The notes under the pieces: model-generated
Seen by the model: the letters and a program-made list of their open reading frames with translations, nothing else
Databases searched by the model: none
Told to the model about the DNA's origin: nothing
Made by a program: the position numbers and the translations under genes
Part shown: in pieces, positions 52,501 through 62,264 of the stretch
Position numbering within the stretch: position 1 is the stretch's first letter
Layout of the letters: each line of letters opens with the position of its first letter
Source of the DNA: Mesostigma viride
Lineage: Eukaryota > Streptophyta > Mesostigmatophyceae > Mesostigmatales > Mesostigmataceae
Length of the DNA stretch: 64,000 nucleotides
Assembly (NCBI GenBank): GCA_009746045.1
Contig: RPFO01000026.1
Location: 1,305,015 to 1,369,014 of the forward strand
Direction of reading: 5' to 3'

Positions 52501-53968
52501 CTGCATGTCATATTTAGTATGCATGGGTTGTAACATTGCGTCTTTTTTTCCATGTCTTTATCCCTTGCCCTTGCAGGTCAAAGATCCGTACTACATCTGG
52601 GACCTACTGGAGCAAGACCCTTCGAAGGAGGTCCGTTTGGGCCGTATTGTTCGGCACCGTGCCTACAAACTGTCCCGCGATGAGCGAGCTGAAGTGCGCC
52701 AGTTGCTCATGGAGTATATGCGCTAAAGCATGCCACACATCCTGACGAGGGCCAGGGCTATAATCAGGAGTATTGGTAAGTATCTTTTCTTGACACCAGG
52801 TCCCTTGTGAATGAAGTCATATACCCCGCTTGTCTTGAAATTTTAGGGTAGCGGTCAACTTCCAGCCAGGTCATTTTTGCGTTTAGCCTGGATTTCTGTG
52901 GTATATTGCTAACACGCATCATGATGGCTATAACTTGGAATTGCACGTCGGCCGGTTCCTGGGATGATAAATATTTGTTGTGTGTGCAGGCGTCAGCTGT
53001 GCGGACCCGAACCCGAGAGAGTTCGCTGGATGAAGGACATGCAAGATCGAAGAAGACCAGCCACCTCTTGTACCGGATTTTATTAAAGCCGCTGCGGCTG
53101 GTGTGCTGCACCATGCAGATGAACACGATATGGTGGAGATGTATGGAATGAAGTTCCGCACGAGGGACGCAGACGCGAGTTGCAGGAAGCATCGCAATGC
53201 GGGCGTTGCCTACCATGAGGGGGGGGGCAGCATTCGGTACGGAATTGTGACCCATATTCTCAATTGCACCTTGCGGGGGCCGCTGGCTCAGTGGGACAGG
53301 CAGCTGCTGCTTAGAGTGGAGTTATTTGAGGAAGTTGAGCACCATGCTGCTGAGAGGCTGACGATAATTAAGAGCTGGGATTCACCACGTACAGCCAAAT
53401 TTGTCCTCCCTACGGCAGTTAGCTCTGTAGGGTTTGTTGTTGATCCTGCGTATCGCCCGGAGGTGGCTGTGGTTCATGTCAAGTTACCTCGGCACTTGTC
53501 AGAATCAGATGGGCGCCCGTCAGCAATGAGCTTTTCCAAACCCTTGGGACAAACTGGAAGGACATTCCACTGCAGGCTTTGCCGGATGATTTGCCAGATG
53601 CTGCGATGGGAAAGAAGCAGAAACGTGCATGCAAGAAGCGGTGTAAAAAAACTGTATCAGCAACTGTGCTGCCGGCTACAAGTTCATCCCGCCGCAAAGG
53701 GAAGCGTCCTGCCAAGTTACCGAAGGGCGGTGCGCCAGTGGCAACTCGAACAAGTGGCAGAAAGCGCCGTGCTGTTAACTATGCGGAAGACCACAGTTCA
53801 GGCAGCGAGGAAGGCGGCAGCCATGCTGATTTCGACAATGATGATCTTGATGATGATGATCATGATGATCATGATGATGATCTTGATGATGATGACGTTG
53901 ATGATGATGACGTTGGTGATGATGACGTTGATGATGATGAACTTGACGATGATGCTGATTCAGTTTAG
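49571..53968 (+). pseudogene. CACTA (En/Spm) transposase, TNP2 type, multi-exon, decayed
   Basis: Exon 1 (49571-50183) has the TNP2 N-terminal signature LPESVEKARDLLRALGL, FDACPCEKYIYKD, CPICTEDRF, VRFFPLRDRIRAWL. The donor AAAG-GTGAGT joins in phase to exon 2 at 50441: DSKAIQHIKNKYPRF, WGLCFDGVCPFSF, SSWPAFLCCYNLPEW. Later parts show HDYPAYAKC, GCMVCGTN, PFFKLPYWKELLIRHAIDEF, YLCKCLPVALRGRL and MHVAVHLATQILRAAWPARN, in TNP2 order. Further GT-AG introns: 51174-51323, about 51504-51766, about 52298-52575, from about 52777. Frame changes are seen near 50,708, 50,874, 50,985, 52,150, within 52,580-52,780 and near 53,515, so the gene is probably dead. The C-terminus is basic and then Asp-rich (DDDDVDDDDVGDDDV). 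Cuts and re-inserts elements with CACTA ends. Confidence 0.85.
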
Positions 53969-54084
53969 ATGGTCTTTTGACCTTATTTATTGTACATCTT
54001 ATTTATTGTAAATCCTATTTATTTTAATGAAATCGTTTTATGTCTGCATGGTAATGATTTGTCAGCTTGCTACGCCTTTGTTTG

Positions 54085-54404
54085 TCATGTTGACATTTTG
54101 TCATGTTGACGGTTTTTGACGCTGGCCTTTGTCTTGACATTTGTTGACAAATCACCTTGGCTTGTCAGTGTTTTGACATTTGTTGACATCAACATAAAGT
54201 TGACATGTCAACGATTGTCAACATTTGGTCAACATTGTCAACATTCTGTCAAGTTTTGTCAAGCTGTTGACATTTTTTTGTCTAGTTTTGTCTAGTTTTG
54301 TCACACTTTGTCAACAATTTGTCAACCATTTGTCACACTTTGTCAACAAGTTGACAATTGTTGACAAAAATTTGTCACACTTTGTCAACACCCGGCTCCT
54401 AGTG
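54085..54404. mobile_element. Right terminus of the CACTA element with subterminal TTGTCAAC repeats
   Basis: The region ends ...CACCCGGCTCCTAGTG at 54404; read inward this is CACTAGGAGCCGGGTG, a CACTA terminus. Inside lie about 20 copies of TTGTCA(A/C) or its complement in both orientations, the typical transposase-binding subterminal array. No matching left terminus was found, so element length is unknown. Confidence 0.8.
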
Positions 54405-54837
54405 TGACCACCTTATTGATCCCCTTGTGTACCGTCACGTGCCGCGTTTGACTATCCTTGCTGCCGCGTTGGCAAATACGTGTACGGGGTATATAATACG
54501 CGGACCTAAAATACGCGTATTATACGTGGGGGGTGTAAAAGACGCGGCGGTAAAATACGCGACAGTTTTTGTGGTCCAATGGTCAGTCACCCAATTAGCA
54601 CGCTCCTTGATGATGGTCATGCAGTTATTGCAACTGAAATTTGGTGTATATGCTTATTTACTAACATCTTCCATTTATGCCCTGCAATCCTATCTGATTA
54701 TGATTTGTTAAATGCAGGGGGGAGCAGGCTGCAACGGGAATTGTAAGGAATCAATTAATTAATTAACTCGTCGATTGTAAGGAAAGCCATCCACTATATA
54801 ATGCATGAGAGGACATAAGACACAACTAAGGACCATG

Positions 54838-55262
54838 CTCTCAAGGATCCCACAACAAGCTCCATACACATACACACATTCATCATTGACAAAATGCACA
54901 ACAGCAGAGGATATAAGACACAAGGACCTTATTGTGGGATCCTTGAGAGCAAGTGCTCTCAAGGATCCCACAACAAGCTCCATACACATACACACATGTG
55001 CACACACATCCATCATTGACAAAATGCACAACAGCAGAGGATATAAGACACAAGGACCTTGCTCTCAAGGATCCCACAACAAGCTCCATACACACACACA
55101 CATGTGCACACACATTCATCATTGACAAAATGCACAACAGCAGAGGATATAAGACACTGCAAGGACCTTGCTCTCAAGGATCCCACAACAAGCTCCATAC
55201 ACACACACACATGTGCACACACATTCATCATGCATTGACAATTGACAAAATGCACAACAGCA
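54838..55262. repeat. Tandem repeat, unit about 108-118 bp, four copies
   Basis: CTCTCAAGGATCCCACAAC recurs near 54,838, 54,956, 55,063 and 55,171. Units also contain CACACATTCATCATTGAC, AAAATGCACAACAGCAGAGG, ATATAAGACAC. Between the first two units lies a near-perfect hairpin (54,931-54,972) with 20-base arms, TTGTGGGATCCTTGAGAGCA and its complement. Confidence 0.85.
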
Positions 55263-55524
55263 CCCCCGCTGCCATGGAGATTACTCCACGTTGGTCCATG
55301 CAATTATTTAAGCCAGCACGGCCATGCTTTAACGCCAGCGCATGCAGCCCTTGTTCTCACTATACTATTGCTAGTAACTTGTGAGTTATAACTTAATGTC
55401 CCATCCATCACATGGGTCCATGCAACCATCGGCCATCACCCACTAGCTGCCATCACATACTACACCGGCTCAAGATGGTATAAGTATTAAGACAAAAGAC
55501 TCCTTCATAGATCATGCTAAGCCT

Positions 55525-57906
55525 TTAGTTCTTGTCTGGCGGCTGCAGCGGCAAGAACCGCGGCTTCTTTGCCCGGGCTGTGCAGGCAGCGCGAACCTTG
55601 CGCCGCAGGCGCAGGTCCTCGTCCTCCGCCTCCTCCTCCCCCACCTCCTCCTCCAACCGGGAGGAGCCAGGCCTTCTTCCCACAGTGGTGCCGTGACCAC
55701 GGTGCTTGCCCTGCACCTCCTCCTCCTCCTCCTCCTCCTCCTCCTCCTCCTCCTCCTCCTCCTCCTCCTCCTCCTCCTCCTCCTCCTCCTCCTCCTCCTC
55801 CTCCTCCTCCTCCTCCTCCTCCTCCTCCTCCTCCTCCTCCTCCTCCTCCTCCTCCTCCTCCTCCTCCTCCTCCATCTCCACCTCATCCCCGCTGGCCTCA
55901 TCATCGGTGGCGTAGCCGTCGTGCCTGAGGAACGCCTCCGCGTACTGCGCATCCCGGGCCTTGTTGACAGCCCTGATGTTGTGATACATGTACATCAAGT
56001 CCACCACCTTCTCCTCGGACAGACGGTTCCGCAACTTGGTGTGCAGGAACTTCATGTGGGACCAACAACCCTCGGCCGCACTCGCGGACGTTGGCGCTGC
56101 CAGCACAGGCACAGCCACCATCTTCAGCTCGATGGCGCCTGCCATGCCCCCAATCTGCTGCCAGTATCCAGAGGGCGTCTCCTTCTCGATCCAGGTCATG
56201 GACATCTTGGAGCCAAAGGCGCCCTCCAGCCTCCGGAAGTTACCTGTGCCACTGGCTCACAGCCTCTGCACCCTTCTCGGTGCCCAGGAGCTTCTCGCAG
56301 ATGCGCGCCAAAGCCACCATCACCTCCTCATTGTCCTCAATGCCCGGCCGGCCCACCTCCACCTGCCTGCCCTTGTCGTCCTGGACGATCCGAACGACGT
56401 GCTGGGGGTTCAAGGCGAAGCCCGCCATCTGCAGGTCGTTGTTCATGCATTCCCACCGGCTGCGCCAGATGTCCAGCACGTCGCCCCTGCGCTTCTTGTC
56501 GGCGATGAGAACCTCCTCCCTCTGCGGGTTGGACGCCTCCAAGGCCTTCTCCACGTCCAGCATGGACGCGTAGATCGTGCCCATGCTGGCCCGCCGCCCA
56601 TCGACCTCGCGCAGGACATTGTACATCAGCTGCAAGACCTGCAGCTGCCACATTGCCGAGCTCCTGCCACATCCCCTCGTCCAGGATCAGCGAGCGCACC
56701 TCCCTGGCCTCTGCCGTCCAGTCCTTGTTGGCGGTCGCCTTCCTCCACTGCTTGGAGGCGACCATCGTGGCCAGCGTGTCCCGCTTGTCATAGCACTTCT
56801 TCGCGCACAGGAAGTTCTTGGCGAACCGCGTCTCGGGCGGCAGCTTGAGCGCGCCCCTGTCGTAGCTGCGCCAGAGGGAGAGCGTCGCATCGTGGGCGCG
56901 GATGAACTTGGAGATCTGGCGACACGCTGCCAGTTGCTCCTTCACCCATGGCAGGTCGCCCACGTCCTCGAACGCTAGGTTGATGACGTGAGCAGAGCAC
57001 CACGCGGGCGTGATGTGCTCGAAGCCCTTCGAGGCCGCCACCTCGATCGTCGCATGCATTCTGGCACGCACTTGCTCCATCCATCAAGATCTGGATGTAG
57101 TTCTCAGGCCCGTGCCTCCTCATGACCACCTTGCAGGCCTTGCCCAGATAGGCAGAGTTCTTGTACTGGCCAGAGGCGTCCAGCGCGTCCTCAAAGATGG
57201 CGATGCCGTTGGTGACGCTGAGAAAGTTGACGATGGGCTTCTTGTTTACATTCGTGCAGGAATCAGAAACGAGGGTCCAGCTGTAACGGTTGTTCTTGGC
57301 CCTGAGATCCTCGACAGCCACCTGCACGCTCTCCTTCTTCTTCACGAGAAGCTCGCCACCCAACAACTTCCGAGAAGGAGGGGTGACGTGCCCTCCTTTG
57401 TACTGGATCATGCCGGCCACCATCTGCTTGAAAGAGGCGCTCTCAGCCGCATTGAAGGCAATGCCGTTCTCGATAAAAAATTCGGCAGCCAGCAGCTGGA
57501 CACCTTTCTCGTCGACGGGAACCAGCCATTTGGTGATGCTCAGCTGGCCTTTGCTGGGAACCGACGACAAGTCAGCCGGCGCAGCCCCTCCCATCTCCGC
57601 CATTGCCCTGTTCAAATTGTGCTGCTTCTTGGCGTCTGACTTCTGCAACTTGTTGTTAGCAATCCTGAGAAACCTGCTCCGGATATTCGGTGGAATTTTG
57701 TCGCAGGGTAACATCCCTTCCCCTGCGATTCCGGCAAAGTGTGCACGGACTCGGAATACGCTGATTGGCCCCGCCTTGTAGGAGAAATTCTTGTTGCAAA
57801 ATGAGCAGAACATCCTCGACACATACTGCGTTGTGTTACTAACAGTATCTGTGACTGCTTCTTTCTTCTCGACAACGAAATCCCATTCAGGCCCTTTCTT
57901 CGGCAT
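55525..57906 (-). pseudogene. hAT transposase (BED finger, DUF659, hAT dimerisation), decayed
   Basis: Start chosen at MPKKGPEWDFVVEKKEAV (57906). A BED-type zinc finger shows MFCSFCNKNFSYKAG...VRAHFAG. The DUF659 domain follows: AFNAAESASFKQMVAGMI, WTLVSDSCTNVNKKPIVNFL, DALDASGQYKNSAYLG, IQILMDGASACQNA. Next come HITPAWCSAHVINLAFED, FIRAHDATLSLWR, LPPETRFAKNFLC and the C-terminal dimerisation region SGYWQQIGGMAGAIELKMVA, GCWSHMKFLHTKLRNRLSEE. The reading frame changes about three times (near 57,070, 56,650 and 56,220). The C-terminus contains an uninterrupted run of over 50 Glu residues, from (CTC)n on the forward strand. Probably inactive unless sequencing errors explain the changes. Confidence 0.85.
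55716..55872. repeat. (CTC)n microsatellite, about 52 units
   Basis: Perfect CTC/GAG repeat over about 155 bases. Encodes poly-Glu in the hAT transposase on the reverse strand, and spurious poly-Leu, poly-Ser, poly-Pro or poly-Arg frames otherwise. Confidence 0.95.
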
Positions 57907-58330
57907 GGCTGCAAATCGAAAATGGCTGCACACTATCGCACAGTCGCACTGGCCTCGTCGTCGCTATATTGCATTACACCGTCAGTAGCACAGCTGGCAT
58001 TTGCTGGCACACTGTTATTATGCGTTATGTACCTAGTCCTAGCTGTCTCCTACCGCGGCCAAAGATTTTGCAAGGCTTGCGCTTAATTATGAAAAGAACT
58101 GTACGCATCTACTTCTAGTAGTAAAAATATCAAATGTGCAGTGAACGCGCCGCGCCCAGAACCTGGCTGGGCACCGCGCCAGTGCCCGCTGCCCGCTGGT
58201 ACCCCCGAAAAATTCTAAGTCCAAACCGCGTATTCTGAAATAAATACGCGTATAATACACGGAGGCCTTCAGTGTACGTTTTCCCGTATTTTTGCGGCTC
58301 CGTACGCCGGGCGTACTGACCAACGCGGCG

Positions 58331-59500
58331 GCTTGCTGGGGCGTTAGCTAGACGCTCCAACTAATCTAATTGCGACAATGATGATGGTGCAAGATGATGC
58401 TTTTGCCTCCCCTGCTATAGAACAATGTTTTCACAACACACACTTTGCACAGTCTGATGATGAAGCCGCACATGCGGAATTTATTGAGAAAGTTAATACA
58501 ATTACAACACGTTGATAGTCTCAATATCGATGCACTCCATGCTCACGAGCCCGCAGTTAGGCAGCGCTCCATGACATGCTACCGGCCTTGCTCCCAAGGA
58601 AAGGGAGAAACACGAAGGCCACTAACGAGAGACTCGAAGAGACTACACGCTACGTGAGAGTCCTCTTCGACTATGAACCAAACCATTCGTCATGCCACAC
58701 GCATGACACACGCCACACTTGTCAGTCCAGCCAGGAATGCCAAAACTATCTTGCTGCCTGAACCATGCAAACAGAAACCGCATTCCAGTTGCCGTCCTGG
58801 CTTACTACCACACATGCCAACAAAAACAGGAAGGCATCCCGACAAATCTAAATTGCTACCCTGTTGCCGATCTCATCTCCTAGAGGCTCCGGCATTTCTG
58901 TCCCTGGGAATGTCCGGCATTTAGTCACGACCACCAAGGTCGAAGCATAATATCCTTCAACAATTAAACAATCTGCACGCTCACAACTTGCGTGTGAGTG
59001 GCCCAGCAAACATTGCTTCTAATATTTCCTTTCTAGAAGAAATCCCTTTGTAGGGCTGCCAGCGATTTCGCATTCATCAGTCCAGCGATCTGGCTCCGCA
59101 CCGCAAATTGTCCTTTTCCATTTTCTGTCCAGTCCTCATAACGTTGACTCGCTATTCTACACCACAAAGACACCTGGCCTGTCAATAGCCTCGGCGCTGT
59201 TGAAGTCCAGCAGTCCAGCTCCAGCTCCAGCTCCAGCTCCAGCTGTCCACTAACTCGCGTATGATCCTCTCGACGCTGCGCACTTGTGCTGCCGTCCGTT
59301 CAAGTCAGTGCTGCGCGCCCAGCCGTGCCTGGCCCGGCGCGCGCGCACGTACACTTTCGTCCGCTCTTATGCTGCAAGTGCTAGTGTCCCCCCCCCGGTC
59401 ACTAGCCTTTGTCGAAAATGCGCAGAAAACAAATTCCTTGCGCACGTCACCGGTCTTGTGCATAGTGGGCGCCCGGATGACATAGCTCGCGTCCGTGACA
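58331..59500. other. No recognisable gene
   Basis: Only short frames without motifs. The one distinct feature is a (CCAGCT)n microsatellite at about 59,213-59,248. Confidence 0.6.
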
Positions 59501-59505
59501 GCTGT

Positions 59506-59682
59506 CGCGTCTGCATACCACAATCTCCGGCGCCACCATGGCGGCTGGCCATGCTCAGCTTTGGTAAAACCCAAATGAGCTGAGCTGACGTGCCTGCCTT
59601 GGTGCATGGCGCCGGAGATTGTGGTACGCAGACGCGACACCCCAACGGGAGCACGAGTTCAATTAATTAATTAATTAATTAA
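59506..59682. repeat. Hairpin joined to a LINE 3' tail
   Basis: Arms GTCGCGTCTGCATACCACAA (from 59,506) and TTGTGGTACGCAGACGCGAC (to 59,638), extended by CTCCGGCGCCA/TGGCGCCGGAG, enclose about 70 bases. Immediately after comes CCCCAACGGGAGCACGAGTTCAATT and an (AATT)n tail matching the 3' end of the LINEs at 16,252 and 43,857. Confidence 0.65.
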
Positions 59683-59814
59683 TGGGGACACGGATGGTGG
59701 TCTCAAACGCCTTGCTTGGCAAGGGACTCAGGGTTCTCACCTTCAAGCAGGTCGAAGTGCTTGACGATGATCGATGTTGCGGCTGCGCTTAATGTCGATC
59801 ATGCTTGGCCTAAC

Positions 59815-60893
59815 GGTAAGTAAGTAAGTAAGTACTTGCGTGTCATGCGCAAAGGCTTGCCGGCACGGAGTACTATGCTAAACTCATTAGAAAAAATAAT
59901 TATACACAAAAGCAGTGTACAGGCATACGCAATACGCAATCGTACGGGGCCCATGGGTGTGACAAAAGTTGAAACAAATATCGTCTGCATCATTCCCCAA
60001 CCATCCCGTCTGCACTAGATCCAGGGATGTACATAATCCTCATTCGAGCTGACAGTCCTCTACTACTGTAATGGCAGACGCCAAGGCGGTAGTGTAGCGG
60101 CTATCCTCAGGGCCAATAACCTCCTCGCGGCCAGGTCGAGCGTCTAGCTGCTGCTTGAGCTGTGCAGCCATGGCGGAGGTGGTCACTGGTGGTGCATGGT
60201 GCATGGTTCATGCAGCTATATCAGCTATAGCATGGCGGCCCATGCCAGGTCTGGACGTGAGAGGGGCCGGCATCAGCCGGCCGGCTGGGCCAGCCGGGGC
60301 TGGCCTGGCGGCAACGTCCTTCGATCACGTACATTAAGACGGGCCAACCAGGTAGTATAGACACCTCCTCCTATGGCAGGGTCCCCTTGTCCCATCGCAA
60401 CCCACTGGCAAACTTGCGCGCGCCGGGCACCGGCGCGGCGCGACCCGGACCTATGTCACTGACACAACTGCTTGAAGATGCAGGGCTTCTGGGACTATCC
60501 GTACTCCGCGCCCGCACGATTGACAAGGAGAAATGGGCTGCCATCTGCGATAAGCACCTTCCCGAGGGGTATGCTCCTGTTTTCTCCCCACCCGTGGGCC
60601 CCGCGACCCGTTGCTAGCTAGCCAGGGTAGAAGTCCGAAGGTGGAGGTTATTGGTTCTGATCGAGGATAGCCGCTACACTACTACCGCCTCGTCTGCCAT
60701 TACAGTAGAGGACAGCTCGGATGAGGATTACATCCCCATCTAGTGCTTAACGGTTGGGGGATGATGCAGACGATATTTGTTTAAACTTTAATGTGTAATT
60801 ATTTTTCTAATGAGATTAGCATAGTATACTCCGTGGCATGCCTTTGCGCATGACACGCAAGTACTTACTAATTACTTATATGGGGCCATTATT
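59815..60893. mobile_element. Element with long inverted repeats (about 240-310 bp)
   Basis: 59,827-59,855 is the exact complement of 60,841-60,869 (AGTAAGTACTTGCGTGTCAT and so on). Complementarity continues inward, with gaps, to GGCCAATAACCTCC (60,112-60,124) against GGAGGTTATTGG (60,643-60,654). The outer edges carry TAAGTAAG/ACTTACTAA. The interior, 60,125-60,640, holds one short coding-like frame. It could be a non-autonomous DNA transposon; the family was not identified. Confidence 0.7.
60387..60745 (+). pseudogene. C-terminal fragment of an unknown protein in the inverted-repeat element
   Basis: A frame containing MSLTQLLEDAGLLGLSVLRA, IDKEKWAAICDKHLPEGYAP runs to a stop at about 60,617. 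Another segment reads LVLIEDSRYTTTASSAITVE, then DSSDEDYIPI and a stop, inside the right inverted repeat (to about 60,741). The acidic end and the natural stop suggest the 3' end of a transposon gene, captured by the element. No family recognised. Confidence 0.3.
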
Positions 60894-60979
60894 ATGGGCG
60901 CGCGCACATGCGCGTAGGCCACGTATAGTAGGCTATAAGCCTTACTAATCTACACTACAGTTGGTATATTCAGTTCCCT

Positions 60980-61300
60980 ATAGACTGGGTTTGCTGGGGT
61001 GGCAGGGGGTGCCTGCCAGGGCTTAATTGTGGTCGACGTGGATGATGTCCCCCCTCCAGTATACCGACTTCCCCCCTGCGCTCTGCCGGAGCTGGAGGTA
61101 GGTCGGCCATAGCCCCCGTCGCCGCTGTTGCTGGGCCAGGGTCAAGTCGTCGTCCAGCGTGTAGGCAGTCCTGGATAGAGTTTTTGCGGTAACAACAGCT
61201 TATCCGCCATGTACTTGAACTATAAGGAGCAGGGGAGCCAGGCACTGACGATGGCGATGGCGTTGTCCTTGAGGCACTCAGTGTCGATGTCGAGGAGTGG
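60980..61300 (-). pseudogene. Degenerate LINE ORF1 fragment, reverse strand
   Basis: On the reverse strand the sequence encodes LKDNAIAIV (61,250-61,275), APLLLI-like and TLDDDLTLAQQQRRRGLWPT (61,080-61,165) with frame changes. These match the ORF1 copy at 62,404-63,822 (RLKDNAIAIE, VDDDLTLAQQQRRRELWPTY). Possibly extends to about 61,560 by weaker similarity. Confidence 0.65.
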
Positions 61301-61309
61301 GCAGTGATG

Positions 61310-62260
61310 GCGTCGGTGGTGCATGCATGCAGGCGGTGGCGATCGGTGGCTTTGGAGGTCGGGTGGAGGCGAGTCCTGAGGCATCCAGAGGCCGGCGCGG
61401 CGGTCGGGCGGCGGTCACTGGTGGAGATAAGGGGGAGCTCGGCCGCCCAGGGCTGCCACATCTGCATGCAGCTCGAGGGGGGTCACGTGAGCACTGTTCG
61501 CGATCGAGGGCTTCCTTAATAAGGAAGCCGGAGCGGATGGCAGCCTCGGTCAAGAAGGTTCTGTGGTGAGGGGGGTGGGGGGCTAGAGCTCCTGGATGGA
61601 GAGTCCAAGGAGGGAGGAGAGCAAGACGTATTAATTAAGCTGTTCAAAGGTGGGGGCGGGCGACGTCCGGTGGTGATGCATTCGTCAGTATGGGCGCCTC
61701 ATGCATAAGCCAGGCATTATATGGAGGCGGCCCTAAAGCTGGTTGTAGAGCTGCTTGCAGATTTCAATAAGCGAGGCGTACGATCCCCAAAACTCCTGGA
61801 GGCACGAAACGCATGCAGGATGCTGCTGTGGTTGAGCTTGTCAAAAAAGCCGGGCAGCCTGGCTGGCGCCAAAGTCGACGTCTTCCCAGCTCGGCTCGGC
61901 AGGGCGACTGCGCGCTTGGGCTCCTAGTAGGCGACGCGGCTGGCGAGGCGATCCCGGGGGGCGAGGCGACCACTATAGGGCTTGGCTAGTGGCTGCCTTC
62001 AGGGCGCCGATTCACCTGGGCAAAGCTGCAGCCCGGGAGCTGCAGACGCAATTTCAGGGCTCAGCTCAGCCGCCGGGCTGCGTTGCGTAGAGGAGCGTTT
62101 GCTCGTCATAATATTGCATGCGTAATATTTATCTTCGGGGGGACTAGATAGCTTAGAGTTAGGATAGTTCGATTACGCGGCTTCCTCCACCCCATCCATC
62201 ATGGAATATGTGCTACATGATCTCCCAACGGAAGCTATCAAGGCTCAGTGCACAAGCTAC
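61310..62260. other. No confident feature
   Basis: Short frames only. The left part may be diverged LINE ORF1 sequence on the reverse strand. Confidence 0.4.
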
Positions 62261-62264
62261 GAGC

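Larger units (their letters stand above)
54464..58330 (-). mobile_element. hAT DNA transposon
   Basis: Ends are imperfect inverted repeats: CCGCGTTGGCAAATACG at the left, and CCGCGTTGGTCAGTACG on the opposite strand at the right. Both ends also carry ATACGCGTAT-type sequences (54,500-54,560 and 58,225-58,265). Flanking CTTGCTG on both sides may be most of an 8-base target duplication. A reverse-strand hAT transposase lies within, plus a tandem-repeat region on the left. Confidence 0.75.

Noticed and set aside
54745-54772. LINE tail at (AATT)n
   Set aside because: Lacks the ACGGGAGCACGAG motif that precedes the other LINE tails here.
55512-55952. Poly-Arg, poly-Pro, poly-Leu and poly-Ser frames over the (CTC)n tract
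   Set aside because: Only the poly-Glu frame is continuous with hAT transposase signatures.
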